From contig DAORAL010000026.1 of NCBI GenBank assembly GCA_035344155.1, forward strand, positions 1 through 64,000: DNA of 64,000 bases, read 5' to 3'. This DNA is from UBA1845 sp002338715. Its GTDB lineage: Bacteria; Planctomycetota; Phycisphaerae; UBA1845. Shown one piece after another: positions 50,632 to 60,630 of this stretch. How positions within the stretch are numbered: position 1 is the stretch's first letter; every line of letters starts with the position of its first letter. The notes beneath the pieces are model-generated. The model had not been told where the DNA came from, did no database searches, and saw only the letters and a program-made list of their open reading frames with translations. Made by a program: the position numbers and the translations under genes.

Positions 50632-53600
50632 TTAGTTGGCGGACGCGGTTTCCTTGTTATCCGTTGACGGTTCAGCCGGTGCTTCTGGTTTGGGCTTGCT
50701 GACTCCGGCGATTTCTTCGTAGAACGCTCGTTGTTCGGCGATCTGCTGCTGCTGTTCGCGGCGTAGCGACGTTGCCCGGTCGGCATCGGTGCGCTCCAAC
50801 ACGGCGAAGCGGTTTTCCAGTCGCGTGAATTCACCGAGTGGCATGCGGGCGGCTGGCGAGTCGAGTTGCAGCGGTCGCTGCGATTCGGCGACGCGTCGTG
50901 GATCGTAGCGGAACAGCGGCCAATACCCGCTCTTCACCGCGGCTTGCTGATTGTTCATCGCGGTGGTCATGTTGATGCCGTGTGCGATGCAGTGGCTGTA
51001 TGCGATGATCAGCGACGGTCCGTCGTACGATTCGGCTTCGATAAATGCCTTGACGCACTGATTGTCGTTGGCGCCCATCGCGACTTTTGCGACGTAGACG
51101 TTGCCATAGCTCATCGCCATCAAGCCCAGGTCTTTCTTGCCCGATGGCTTGCCGGCGGCTGCAAACTTGGCGACCGCACCGCGCGGGGTGGCTTTGGAGC
51201 ATTGCCCGCCCGTGTTGGAATACACTTCGGTATCGAGCACAAGGACGTTGACATTCGCGCCCGACGCAAGGACATGGTCCAGACCGCCAAAGCCGATGTC
51301 GTACGCCCATCCGTCACCGCCGACGATCCACACGCTACGCTTGACCAACGTGTCGATGACGCTGAGCAGGTTCTTCGCCGCAACGCTTTCGTCGCTGTCG
51401 AGTGCAACCTTGACCTTGGCGACCCGTTCACGCTGGGCGATGATGCCGGCTTCGTTGGATTGATCGGCTGAGAGGATTGCTTCGACAAGATCGCCACCGA
51501 TCTGACCGGACAAGTGTTGCAAGAGTTCTGCCGCAAATTCCTTTTGCTTGTCGATGGCAACACGGAAGCCCAGTCCGAACTCGGCGTTGTCTTCAAAGAG
51601 TGAGTTCGACCAAGCCGGTCCGCGTCCGTCGCGATTCGTCGTCCACGGCGTTGTCGGCAGGTTACCACCATAAATCGATGAGCAACCCGTGGCATTGGCG
51701 ATGACAGATCGATCGCCGAAGAGTTGGCTCATCAGTTTGACGTATGGCGTTTCACCGCAGCCGGCACACGCGCCGGAGTATTCGAAGAGCGGTTCGAGGA
51801 ATTGCGAACCCTTGACGCTATCGATCTTGAGTGCGGTGCGATCGAACTCGGGGATGTCGAGGAAGAAGTCGAAGCTGTCGCGTTCCGGTTCGAGGTGCTC
51901 TTCGAGCGGTTTCATGTTGATGGCTTTGAACTTGGGTTGTTCTTTGTTCTTCGCCGGGCAGATGTCCACGCAGATGCCGCAACCGGTGCAGTCCTGCGGT
52001 GCGACCTGGATTGTGAACTTGAGGTCTTTGTATTCCTTGCCCTTACCGGCGGCAGATTTGAACTGCGCTGGAGCTCCCGCGAGACATTCTTCCGAGTAGG
52101 CCTTCATGCGAATCGACGCGTGCGGGCAGACCATCGCGCACTTGCCGCACTGGATGCAGACGTCGGCGTCCCAGATCGGAATCTCGTTGGCGATGCTGCG
52201 TTTTTCCCACTTGGCCGTCGCGGTCGGGAACGTGCCATCGACCGGCATGGCGCTGACCGGAAGTCGATCGCCTTCGTTGGCGATGATCTTCGCGGTGAGC
52301 GATTTAACAAAGGTGGGTGCCCGATCGCTTACGACGGCTGGTCGTTCGACGGAACTGCTGACGCGATCGGGCACGGGGATTTCGTGGAGGTTCTCCAGGG
52401 CGCTATCGACGGCGAGGAAGTTCATCTTGACGACCTTATCGCCTTTACCGCCATATGATTTCATGATTGCAGTTTTGATGTGGGTGATGGCTTCGTCGCG
52501 CGGAAGCACGCCAGAGATCGCAAAGAAGCATGACTGCATGAGCGTATTGATGCGTCCGCCCAGACCGATCTTGCGACCGACCGCGTAGGCATCGATGGCA
52601 TAGAGCTTGAGCTTCTTGTCGATGATCGATTGCTGCACTTCTTTCGGAAGACGATCCCACACTTCATCCGGTTCAGCGCCAATGTTGAGCAGCAGCGTGG
52701 CGCCCGGTTCGACGATGTCGAGGATGTCGTACTTCTTGAGGAACTGTTCGTGGTGGACGGCTGCAAAGTTCGCTCGGCTGATCAGGTACGACGATTGAAT
52801 CGGTCGCGGTCCGAAACGCAGGTGCGACGTCGTGACCGAGCCCGCCTTTTTCGAGTCGTAGACGAAATAGCCCTGGGCGAAGTTGTCGGTTTCCTCGCCG
52901 ATGATCTTGATCGAGTTCTTGTTCGCGCCGACGGTACCGTCCGAACCGAGGCCGTAGAATACCGCTCGCACGACATCCTTGGGTTCGGTTGAGAAATCCG
53001 TGTCGTAGTCGATCGACGTGTGGGTGACGTCATCCACGATGCCGACGGTGAAGTGGTTCTTCGGCTGATCCTTGGTCAGCTCGTCATAGATGCCTTTGAC
53101 CATTGCGGGCGAAAATTCTTTTGATGAGAGGCCATAGCGACCGCCGACAACCATCGGGCGTTTCGCGAAGCCGTTGCGTCCGGCATCGAAATGTTCGGAC
53201 ATCGCCGTGACGACGTCTTGGTAGAGCGGTTCACCGAGTGCGCCGGGTTCCTTGGTGCGATCAAGCACCGCGACTTTGACCGCACTCTTGGGTAGCGCTT
53301 TAATCAGCGCCTCGCCATCAAGCGGGCGATACAAACGCACTTTGAGCAGTCCGATTTTTTCGCCCTGGGCGACGAGGTGATTCACGGTTTCGTGCGCGGC
53401 TTCCGCACCCGAACCCATCATCACGATCACGCGCTCGGCTTTGGGATCACCGACATAATCGAACAGGTGGTAAGACCGGCCGGTGATCTCTGCGAATCGG
53501 TCCATGACCTGCTGCACGGTCTGCGGGCACGTCGCATAGAACGAGTTGCATGCCTCGCGGGCCTGGAAGAACACGTCGGGATTTTGCGCCGAACCACGAA

Positions 53601-54231
53601 GCACCGGATGATCGGGCGACAAGCCGCGAGCGCGATGATCGAGCACGCTTTGATTGTTGATGAGTTGACGCAACTGATCGTCGGTTAGGGCTTCGATCTT
53701 CGACACTTCGTGCGACGTACGGAAACCGTCGAAGAAGTGGATGAACGGAATGCGCGATTCGAGCGTCGCAGCGTGGGCGATGGCGGCCATGTCGGTGACT
53801 TCCTGCACCGATCCCGAAGCGAGCAGCGCCCAACCGGTGGATCGGGTGGCCATCACGTCGCTGTGATCCCCAAAGATGGAAAGTGCGTGGGCGGCGATGG
53901 AACGAGCACTGACATGGAAGACGGCTGGCGTGAGTTCGCCCGCGATCTTGAACATGTTGGGGATCATCAGCAGGAGGCCCTGCGACGCGGTGAACGTCGT
54001 GGTGAGCGCACCGATCTGCACCGAACCGTGAAGGGCACCAGCCGCTCCGCCTTCGCTTTGCATTTCGACGACACGCGGCGTCGTGCCCCACAGGTTCTTC
54101 ATGCCCTGGGCTGCCCAGGCATCGGAAAGTTCGCCCATGCCGGAGCTTGGCGTAATCGGGTAGATCGCGATGACCTCACTGGCCCGATAGGCAACGCGTG
54201 CAGCGGCTTCATTTCCGTCGATGGTGATCAT
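50632..54231 (-). CDS. nifJ: Pyruvate:ferredoxin (flavodoxin) oxidoreductase
   Basis: 1199 residues, full length for single-chain PFOR. Domain order: pyruvate/TPP domain I (YPITPSSGMGELSDAWAAQG), gamma-type domain, two-[4Fe-4S] domain with CIQCGKCAMVCP and CTGCGICVDICP, and a C-terminal TPP domain with CAGCGETPYVKL and NATGCSSIYGGNLPTTPW. It oxidises pyruvate to acetyl-CoA and reduces ferredoxin or flavodoxin. It begins the nifJ-DHOD-like unit behind the promoter at 54291. Confidence 0.96.
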   Translation of the reverse strand: MITIDGNEAAARVAYRASEVIAIYPITPSSGMGELSDAWAAQGMKNLWGTTPRVVEMQSEGGAAGALHGSVQIGALTTTFTASQGLLLMIPNMFKIAGELTPAVFHVSARSIAAHALSIFGDHSDVMATRSTGWALLASGSVQEVTDMAAIAHAATLESRIPFIHFFDGFRTSHEVSKIEALTDDQLRQLINNQSVLDHRARGLSPDHPVLRGSAQNPDVFFQAREACNSFYATCPQTVQQVMDRFAEITGRSYHLFDYVGDPKAERVIVMMGSGAEAAHETVNHLVAQGEKIGLLKVRLYRPLDGEALIKALPKSAVKVAVLDRTKEPGALGEPLYQDVVTAMSEHFDAGRNGFAKRPMVVGGRYGLSSKEFSPAMVKGIYDELTKDQPKNHFTVGIVDDVTHTSIDYDTDFSTEPKDVVRAVFYGLGSDGTVGANKNSIKIIGEETDNFAQGYFVYDSKKAGSVTTSHLRFGPRPIQSSYLISRANFAAVHHEQFLKKYDILDIVEPGATLLLNIGAEPDEVWDRLPKEVQQSIIDKKLKLYAIDAYAVGRKIGLGGRINTLMQSCFFAISGVLPRDEAITHIKTAIMKSYGGKGDKVVKMNFLAVDSALENLHEIPVPDRVSSSVERPAVVSDRAPTFVKSLTAKIIANEGDRLPVSAMPVDGTFPTATAKWEKRSIANEIPIWDADVCIQCGKCAMVCPHASIRMKAYSEECLAGAPAQFKSAAGKGKEYKDLKFTIQVAPQDCTGCGICVDICPAKNKEQPKFKAINMKPLEEHLEPERDSFDFFLDIPEFDRTALKIDSVKGSQFLEPLFEYSGACAGCGETPYVKLMSQLFGDRSVIANATGCSSIYGGNLPTTPWTTNRDGRGPAWSNSLFEDNAEFGLGFRVAIDKQKEFAAELLQHLSGQIGGDLVEAILSADQSNEAGIIAQRERVAKVKVALDSDESVAAKNLLSVIDTLVKRSVWIVGGDGWAYDIGFGGLDHVLASGANVNVLVLDTEVYSNTGGQCSKATPRGAVAKFAAAGKPSGKKDLGLMAMSYGNVYVAKVAMGANDNQCVKAFIEAESYDGPSLIIAYSHCIAHGINMTTAMNNQQAAVKSGYWPLFRYDPRRVAESQRPLQLDSPAARMPLGEFTRLENRFAVLERTDADRATSLRREQQQQIAEQRAFYEEIAGVSKPKPEAPAEPSTDNKETASAN

Positions 54232-54290
54232 TGGACAGCCCTCGTGAATCAGATAGAGAAATATTGTGACCTCGCCTTCGAGGGGCTAAT

Positions 54291-54307
54291 AGCATGTGGC
54301 ATGCCAC
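54291..54307 (-). promoter_or_regulatory. Sigma-54-like promoter of nifJ
   Basis: On the minus strand, GTGGCATGCCACATGCT has the exact spacing and three deviations from consensus. The expected start is near 54280, 49 bases upstream of the nifJ ATG. The other bases of 54232-54505 hold no gene. Confidence 0.6.
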
Positions 54308-54505
54308 CTATCGGAGTGAAGTGGCGCACGATTCGGCGCGTGATTGCGAAGACGCGACAAGTGCTGATTGGGACGGAAGTGGAGGGGTTTGCGAGCAAAC
54401 CCGTAAAGTATTACTCACACGTGGGGGTTTGATGCGTGCATGGGTCAATTCGCGCGACTTGCCCCACCGGTTGGGGCATTTGGCCATGAGGGGGAAAATC
54501 GGCGT

Positions 54506-56755
54506 TTATTGAGGCGCTGCCCGCAATTCATGGTAGTTGAGGAACCGATAACTGCCCTCATAGCCGTGGCACGAACTGCAGAGGTTCGGGGCGACGTATG
54601 ACCGCAGCAGGAGCTTTTGGGCCCGGCGCTCGGCTTCGCTTGGCGGACGATCATCGTTCGCGTGGTCGGTCAGGTTTCGCCCGTGCGGTTCGTGGCAGGT
54701 GAGGCAATCGATTTGACCATTGGGATCGTCCCCTTTGTGGGCAAGCGGGAGGATCGAGGTCGCACCTTCCAGGTTTGGTTCTCGCAAGAAAACCTGCGGG
54801 TGGGGCAGCAGGTTCACCGGTTCGGAAATTCCGCCTGGACCGTGGCAGCCGAGGCAGCGCGACGCCGTTTCGGTGTTGGCGTTTGCAAAATACGGTCCAA
54901 CCCACATGCCGTTGACGACTTCGTCGGCGTGGGTGGCGTGACAAGGTCCGCAGGTTGACGGATGCGTGCCCGCCAGCGCGACGACCTTCTGGTTTTCCAT
55001 GAACGACTGGGCGTGCAAACCTTCGTGGATCGGTGAGGTCTGCGGATGGCATTCGAAACAAAGCGACGTGGTGTCGCCGCCGGTTTGGTTGCGCAACAGC
55101 GCCGGCGTGACGTCGGAGTTCGCATGCGGATCGTGGCAACTGGCGCAAGACATTTGACCGTTGGGGTCGCGCTCGCAGGTTTTGGTAAAGAACGGAAGCG
55201 AAGTTGAGTGCGTCGTGCCAGCGGCTGTTGAGATTTTGGTAAGCGGATGACGCAGCGTCTGCGGAAGGTGCTCGCCGGCCAACCCGTCCTGCTGATGGCA
55301 TCCGAGGCAGAAATCTTCCGGCGTGGTGGGCGGCGTGTCGGTGGCGGTCCACATCAGCGGACCCTTGCCTTCGTGAATTCCGTGACACGTGCCGCACGTT
55401 CCGGTTTCTTTTGAAGTCCGACCCGCGGCATTGACCAAGTCGGATCGATTTGAGAATTCATGAGCGCCGGCCAGCGTCATGGACTGCGCCTGGTGACACG
55501 ATGCGCACACCTGATCGGGCTTACCGCGCAGGAAATGATCATTGGCGGTTTCGTGCGGGTTGTGACAGGTCAGGCAGGCCATCGAGTCGGCATCGATGTG
55601 TCCCTGGGCGGCGAAGAGACGCATGTTTTCCATCTGCGGCGTTGCGCCGGGGATGTTGATCGGATGCCCGTGGGCGAGTCCGCCGGCGCTTTCCGCGCAT
55701 TCACCTTTTTTGTGGCAGCTTGTGCAACTGCCGGTGATGTCATAAGCCGAGGCTTCGAACGCGCGGGCGGGTTCGTGGGCGCCGTGACATGCGCTGCACG
55801 GTCCGCTGTCGGTTGCGGTCATGCCGCGGGCGTTTTGCTCCGACTCGGCGCTGGTGCGCAGATCGTGACGACTATCGAAGATGCGATCGAAACCCGCATG
55901 GCAATCGAGACAAACGGCGCTGTCGGCCAGCGTATTTTGCAAGAGCTTTTTGTCGCTCGAATCCTTGTGCATGGCGTGGCAGGAGATGCAGATCAGCGTT
56001 TCGCCGGGACCGGTCTGCGTTTCCCAACGTGCGAGCGTCTCTCTTTGATGGTCTGTTTTGATCTTCACGTTGCGCGGATGCGTGTGCGCGAGATTGTCCT
56101 TCCACGCGTCGGGCGTCAAGACTTCGTGACAGCGCAGGCAGAGGCCTTCGTCGCTCGGCGACGTGACCAGCAATCGATCGGACTTGCCGCCGTGCGGTGT
56201 GTGGCAACTTTGACAGGTGACTTCGTTGTCGTTCGGTCCGTCGTGGGCCCACTTTGGCCTGGTGCTGTCCGGAATCGTGTAATCGATCTGTTTGAGCGGG
56301 TGGTGATTGTCTCCAACCGCAGAGGTATGACACATCGTACACAGTTGACTCTGCTCGTTGGGCACGCGCGTGAAGATGGTCGTGGCGATCGTTTCACCCG
56401 GACCGGCATGGGCGGAGTGACACGTTCGACAGTTGAGCGTCCCATCGATCAGCGGCAGCGATTCGGGGATGGTCATCGAGTCGGGTGGCGTGGTTCCGGT
56501 TCGATGTCCGTGCTCCAACCACACGCGACGACGCGAATCGCCAACCCCGCCGTCATGGCAACCCAGGCAGGTCGCTTCCGTCGAAACGGACGGCTGACCT
56601 GGCTTGTCGATCAGCAGAATCGCATTGGGATCTTCAAACGACGACACCCATTCAAGGTGGCACGTGGCGCACTGGCGGGGGCTTCGTGGGCCGGTCTGCG
56701 CGAGCGCGACAGCGGTGACGGCGAAGACGCTTAGGATTGCAGCGATTCGAATCAT
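54506..56755 (-). CDS. Secreted icosahaem cytochrome c
   Basis: 749 residues with a signal peptide ending near residue 19 (AVALAQT) and 20 CxxCH haem motifs in a nearly even spread. Many are followed by PH or H four residues on (CQSCHTPH, CASCHDPH, CLTCHEPH), the doubled-CXXCH pattern. No membrane anchor or porin partner is seen. It could act as a periplasmic or extracellular nanowire-like conduit. It is the last gene in the cytochrome operon and overlaps the NHL gene start region by 4 bases. Confidence 0.9.
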   Translation of the reverse strand: MIRIAAILSVFAVTAVALAQTGPRSPRQCATCHLEWVSSFEDPNAILLIDKPGQPSVSTEATCLGCHDGGVGDSRRRVWLEHGHRTGTTPPDSMTIPESLPLIDGTLNCRTCHSAHAGPGETIATTIFTRVPNEQSQLCTMCHTSAVGDNHHPLKQIDYTIPDSTRPKWAHDGPNDNEVTCQSCHTPHGGKSDRLLVTSPSDEGLCLRCHEVLTPDAWKDNLAHTHPRNVKIKTDHQRETLARWETQTGPGETLICISCHAMHKDSSDKKLLQNTLADSAVCLDCHAGFDRIFDSRHDLRTSAESEQNARGMTATDSGPCSACHGAHEPARAFEASAYDITGSCTSCHKKGECAESAGGLAHGHPINIPGATPQMENMRLFAAQGHIDADSMACLTCHNPHETANDHFLRGKPDQVCASCHQAQSMTLAGAHEFSNRSDLVNAAGRTSKETGTCGTCHGIHEGKGPLMWTATDTPPTTPEDFCLGCHQQDGLAGEHLPQTLRHPLTKISTAAGTTHSTSLPFFTKTCERDPNGQMSCASCHDPHANSDVTPALLRNQTGGDTTSLCFECHPQTSPIHEGLHAQSFMENQKVVALAGTHPSTCGPCHATHADEVVNGMWVGPYFANANTETASRCLGCHGPGGISEPVNLLPHPQVFLREPNLEGATSILPLAHKGDDPNGQIDCLTCHEPHGRNLTDHANDDRPPSEAERRAQKLLLRSYVAPNLCSSCHGYEGSYRFLNYHELRAAPQ

Positions 56756-57696
56756 GGGTTCCCTCGAAACGTTGCATTCAATTCAACCACGGCGACGCGA
56801 CCCGGTTTGGCCTCCACGACGAGCAGTCGCCCGCGTGCGTCAAAGCAAAGGCCCATCGGATGTTCGAAGCGGAGGATCTTTCCATTGTCATCGGTCAAGA
56901 CGCCGAGCGTATCGCCCAACGGCGCGAAGACCTGCACGGTGCCGAGCGATGAGTCGCTCAGGTAGATGCGATCCTTCGCGTCGGTTGCGATGCCTTTGGG
57001 GCGAAACGATTGTCCGAGTTCCACACCCCAACTTGAAATCGATTGACTCCAGCGGTTCTTCGCGTCGAAGCGTTGGATGCGTGCGCCGATCGCTTCGGAA
57101 ATCACGAACGATCCATCGCTGCACGGGGCCGCGAGGAAGGGCCATTCGAGTTGCCCAAGTCCGCGCCCACGAACGCCGGATGTTGAAAAGGTCCCGTTGG
57201 TGTTGTCCCTGACGAGCACGCGATGGTTGTCGTTGTCGATGATGAGGGCGCGTTTTCCGTCGGCGCTGAGGGCGATCCCGGTGACATCGACGGGGGCATT
57301 CGCTTGCGGCAGGTCGATTACCTTCACCGTCTTAAAACCATTAGATGTCACCAGCACGCGATGATGCCCATTGTCTGCAATCCAAAGTCGATCGCCCGAA
57401 TCGAAGCACAACCCGATGGGGTTGCTGAGTGTTTCATCGCCCAGCGCCCGCGTTGCGCCATCGAATTGACCATCGCGATCAAAGCAGAGGATGCGATCGT
57501 TGACGCCGTCGGCGACGTAGATCTTGCCACCACGATCGACGGCGACATCGGTCGGGTACTGCATCGCATCGCCTTCGGGCGCGCTGACCGTTTGGACGAT
57601 CTTGGCGGCGATGCGCTTCTCAGCCGGTATGTCGGCTGCGTACGCCGTCGCGTACATCATCGCCAGTATTGCACTTGCCCACCGCCATCTATTCAT
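56752..57696 (-). CDS. Secreted NHL-repeat beta-propeller protein
   Basis: 314 residues from the ATG at 57696, with a signal peptide ending in AYAAD. At least five NHL-type blades (YPTDVAVDRGGKIYVADGVND, NPIGLCFDSGDRLWIADNGHHR, RPKGIATDAKDRIYLSDSSLG, HPMGLCFDARGRLLVVEAKPG). Likely a scaffold docking the multihaem cytochromes. Overlaps the preceding cytochrome gene by 8 bases. Confidence 0.85.
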   Translation of the reverse strand: MNRWRWASAILAMMYATAYAADIPAEKRIAAKIVQTVSAPEGDAMQYPTDVAVDRGGKIYVADGVNDRILCFDRDGQFDGATRALGDETLSNPIGLCFDSGDRLWIADNGHHRVLVTSNGFKTVKVIDLPQANAPVDVTGIALSADGKRALIIDNDNHRVLVRDNTNGTFSTSGVRGRGLGQLEWPFLAAPCSDGSFVISEAIGARIQRFDAKNRWSQSISSWGVELGQSFRPKGIATDAKDRIYLSDSSLGTVQVFAPLGDTLGVLTDDNGKILRFEHPMGLCFDARGRLLVVEAKPGRVAVVELNATFRGNP

Positions 57697-58720
57697 CGGT
57701 TGGCGACTCCAGAACGTTGGGCAGATGGAACGTCTTACCGTCGCGAATCTGTTGCACCATGTTGGCGATGGCGTTGTTTTGCAGCGGGCCGATGCGGTTT
57801 TCCGGGTAACCCAGCGCTGCAAAGTCGATTCGCGTCGGTTCTGCATCGTGACACTGTTGGCACGCCCGCGGTTTGACGAGGACGTTCTTATGGATCTTGT
57901 CTTGAATTGCCCGGCGATTGGCTCCTCCGTCTTTCGGTGAGAAGTACGCTTCGATCAGCGGTTCTAATTCGTTCGTGGAGTAGCCGGTGTTGTTTTTCGG
58001 CGCGATGATTGCACCATAGTCACCCTTGGCCATCGAGGGCAGGACCGCCCGCAATCTTGCCAACGCATGTCGATGCATTGGGCTTGCCGGTTCGGACGTT
58101 TCCAATTGCAGCAAGAGATGCGGCAGAACCGGATTGGGCGGAGCGGCTTCGATCGCCTCGCGCACGAGTTCGATCATTTTATCGCCGCCTTCTGGTAATT
58201 CCTCGCCCTGAAACTGCGAGACGAGCAGCAGCAGTGCGGGCGTTGATTGCGGTTCACCGCTGCTCACGTTCTTCCAGCCGATGCCCTCTTCCTTGGTGAG
58301 TGCGTTGCGGTGACACATGGCGCAGTCGAGAAAGGTGACGTGAAAGTTGGCGAGCGCCCGCGTGGCTTTGTCGGTTTCGTGCGGCAGAATCGTGTGGCAA
58401 CCGCTCGTCAGGCATCCAGTTTGAAATCGGCCAAATGAAAGCTCGCCGACACCGTGATAGTGATCGAGCGGCGCCGTATCGCCGTCATCGATCATTCTTG
58501 ACGGATCGTTTCCGTCGAGTGTCGCGAGGTCGAGTTGCAGCGGTCGGTTGGTGAATCGATCGGGCGTCAGCTTGGGCGAGAACACCGAACGAAACAAAAA
58601 CGCAAACGCGCAATACGAAATCCACGTCACGGCGATGAGCAGCCCCAGCGAGTAAAGCCGAATGACTAGGCCTTTGAAGGCACCGTGATGATGTGTTGAA
58701 CTGTGCCCTTGGTTGGTCAC
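57689..58720 (-). CDS. Membrane-anchored trihaem cytochrome c
   Basis: 343 residues with an N-terminal anchor (about 17-42). Three haem motifs: CLTSGCH (CX4CH), CAMCH and CQQCH. The CX4CH spacing is uncommon. A region of about 130 residues without haem separates motifs 2 and 3. Possible quinol-side partner of the cytochrome b fusion upstream, with which it overlaps (ATGA). Confidence 0.85.
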   Translation of the reverse strand: MTNQGHSSTHHHGAFKGLVIRLYSLGLLIAVTWISYCAFAFLFRSVFSPKLTPDRFTNRPLQLDLATLDGNDPSRMIDDGDTAPLDHYHGVGELSFGRFQTGCLTSGCHTILPHETDKATRALANFHVTFLDCAMCHRNALTKEEGIGWKNVSSGEPQSTPALLLLVSQFQGEELPEGGDKMIELVREAIEAAPPNPVLPHLLLQLETSEPASPMHRHALARLRAVLPSMAKGDYGAIIAPKNNTGYSTNELEPLIEAYFSPKDGGANRRAIQDKIHKNVLVKPRACQQCHDAEPTRIDFAALGYPENRIGPLQNNAIANMVQQIRDGKTFHLPNVLESPTDE

Positions 58721-60630
58721 TTCGATTCTCCGTCACTGATGGCGAGGTCGCTGGCCGCTTGCTTGAGCATGCCGGCATGGGCGTCGGCCATCTCTGCTGC
58801 CGGCGTCTCACCCGTAAACATGGCTTTGTGCAGCGGGAACACGTGGGGCGAAAGCATGACCCCGATCATGTGGAACACGAACACGTGCAATATCGCAAGG
58901 TACGCTTCCAGCGTGTGGATCAGGTTGGAGACGGTGAGCATGCGTCCGCTGACGTAGTGACTCGTCCACGAATTGCCCCACATCAAAATGCCCGTCATGC
59001 CCAGGAGCGTGCATCCCCAGAACACGCCGAAGTATTCGAACTTTTCCTTCAAACCGAAGCGTCCGGGAGCGGGCCGCGTCTTTCGCAAGAAGAACAGGAA
59101 GCCCAGAAGGTGCAGCAGTTCCTTCACGTCGGCTGGCGTGACCACCAGCGGAAGATCGAGCACCGCCCGCATCCAACTGACGTTGCGCCGGCGCTTGTCC
59201 TGAATCAAACAATACAGCACGTAGAGAATGTGATAGACCGCACCGACAACCAGGATCAATCCGGAATAGCGATGAATCCGTCGGGCCATCGTCAGTCCGC
59301 CGAGGGTTTCGATCAGCCACTTCGCCCAGGGATCGCCCGCAAACTTGATCGGGAAACCCGTCAGGACGAGTGCGGTGAAACAGATGGCGAGGATCCAGTG
59401 CTGCACGCGCTGGTGGATACTGAAACGTGAAAGCTTCTGCGTGCCATCGGGGTTCTGCTTGATGCGGTTGTTCAGATCGATGTATTCGAAGTGGCGCAGG
59501 TTGTGACGCCCAAGCACCAACTGCAACAGCTCCAGCAATTGCAGGACTGCCGACGGACCAAACGTGCACATGATCAGCACGACGAACATGCCCGCGATCA
59601 TGAATTCAATGGACCAGATGGATTGCTTCGGGCTGGTTGTCGTCGCTGCAACACCGCCCGATGAATCAGAGCGATCATCCGATGACGCCGTCTCGTATCG
59701 ACTTGGCGTGATTTCCATGTGGACCGCTGCGGCTGTCACCAGCGCACCCGCAGCCGGATGGCAGGCATCGCTGCGGCAGGTGTCGGGCAGTTTGCCTTCG
59801 TTCGCAGAAGATGCGACCGCATCGTGCGGTTTCATGGTATGGACGTTTTGCAGTTCACCCACATGGCAATCAAGACAGCCGGCGGTCTCTTCGTCACCAA
59901 GAAGCATCGCCTTGCCATGAAAACTCGCGAGGTAGCTCGCGACGGTATCGGGCATTTCAAACTCGCGCCGCACGGCTGAATTGCTATGGCACAGCGCGCA
60001 ACTTCGGGCAAGCTGTTCATGGGTTCGGGCGGGGTGACTTCGCGAGACAACGTGCTTGAACGCGAAGGGCGTGTCCTGGGGAAGCCGCTCACCGTGACAC
60101 ACATCGCAACGACTCGTTGAGGCGTCTTCAAAGGCGAAGCGCTTCTTGTCGCGTCGGAAGGTCGGCTCATCGTGACAAAGCAGGCACGTGGACTGACCTT
60201 CACGCAGCGGCGATCCGAGTAACTCGTTGCTTTTCTTGAGCACCTCGGGCGTGTGGGCTGAGTGCTTGAGCATGTCGGCGATGCTGTCGTGGGCAAACTG
60301 CTGCGGCGGTCGATTGGGTGTCACAAGGTGGCACGCGTTGGTGCAGTCAACCGGCGTCACCGATTGGTGGGGGATGACAGCCACCTGGTCGCGCGGGTGG
60401 CAGTCGGTGCATTTCAGGCGGGCGTGCGGACCCAGTTCGCGATCGTAGTACATCGGATCGACGTGAAAGAGGCGAACGGACTCGCCGTTTTCATCGATTC
60501 GCCCCAGGCCCTGATAGCGGTGGCACATCAGGCAGTTTTCGGGGTCGGCTGCCCGCGCCACCGCCTGTATGCCCAAGGCCCATGCCATCGCGCAAACCGC
60601 AATCCATCGTTGATACGTCTTACCGTTCAT
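58717..60630 (-). CDS. Octahaem cytochrome c fused to cytochrome b
   Basis: 637 residues from the ATG at 60630. Signal peptide (AVARAADPE), then eight haem motifs in about 20-310 including CTNACH (CX3CH) and CRSDACH (CX4CH). From about 345 there are five membrane segments of the formate-dehydrogenase/Ni-Fe-hydrogenase cytochrome b type (HQRVQHWILAICFTALVLTGFP, RRIHRYSGLILVVGAVYHIL, NLIHTLEAYLAILHVFVFHMIG) with His pairs for b haems. It could move electrons between the quinone pool and periplasmic cytochromes in one polypeptide. Confidence 0.88.
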   Translation of the reverse strand: MNGKTYQRWIAVCAMAWALGIQAVARAADPENCLMCHRYQGLGRIDENGESVRLFHVDPMYYDRELGPHARLKCTDCHPRDQVAVIPHQSVTPVDCTNACHLVTPNRPPQQFAHDSIADMLKHSAHTPEVLKKSNELLGSPLREGQSTCLLCHDEPTFRRDKKRFAFEDASTSRCDVCHGERLPQDTPFAFKHVVSRSHPARTHEQLARSCALCHSNSAVRREFEMPDTVASYLASFHGKAMLLGDEETAGCLDCHVGELQNVHTMKPHDAVASSANEGKLPDTCRSDACHPAAGALVTAAAVHMEITPSRYETASSDDRSDSSGGVAATTTSPKQSIWSIEFMIAGMFVVLIMCTFGPSAVLQLLELLQLVLGRHNLRHFEYIDLNNRIKQNPDGTQKLSRFSIHQRVQHWILAICFTALVLTGFPIKFAGDPWAKWLIETLGGLTMARRIHRYSGLILVVGAVYHILYVLYCLIQDKRRRNVSWMRAVLDLPLVVTPADVKELLHLLGFLFFLRKTRPAPGRFGLKEKFEYFGVFWGCTLLGMTGILMWGNSWTSHYVSGRMLTVSNLIHTLEAYLAILHVFVFHMIGVMLSPHVFPLHKAMFTGETPAAEMADAHAGMLKQAASDLAISDGESK

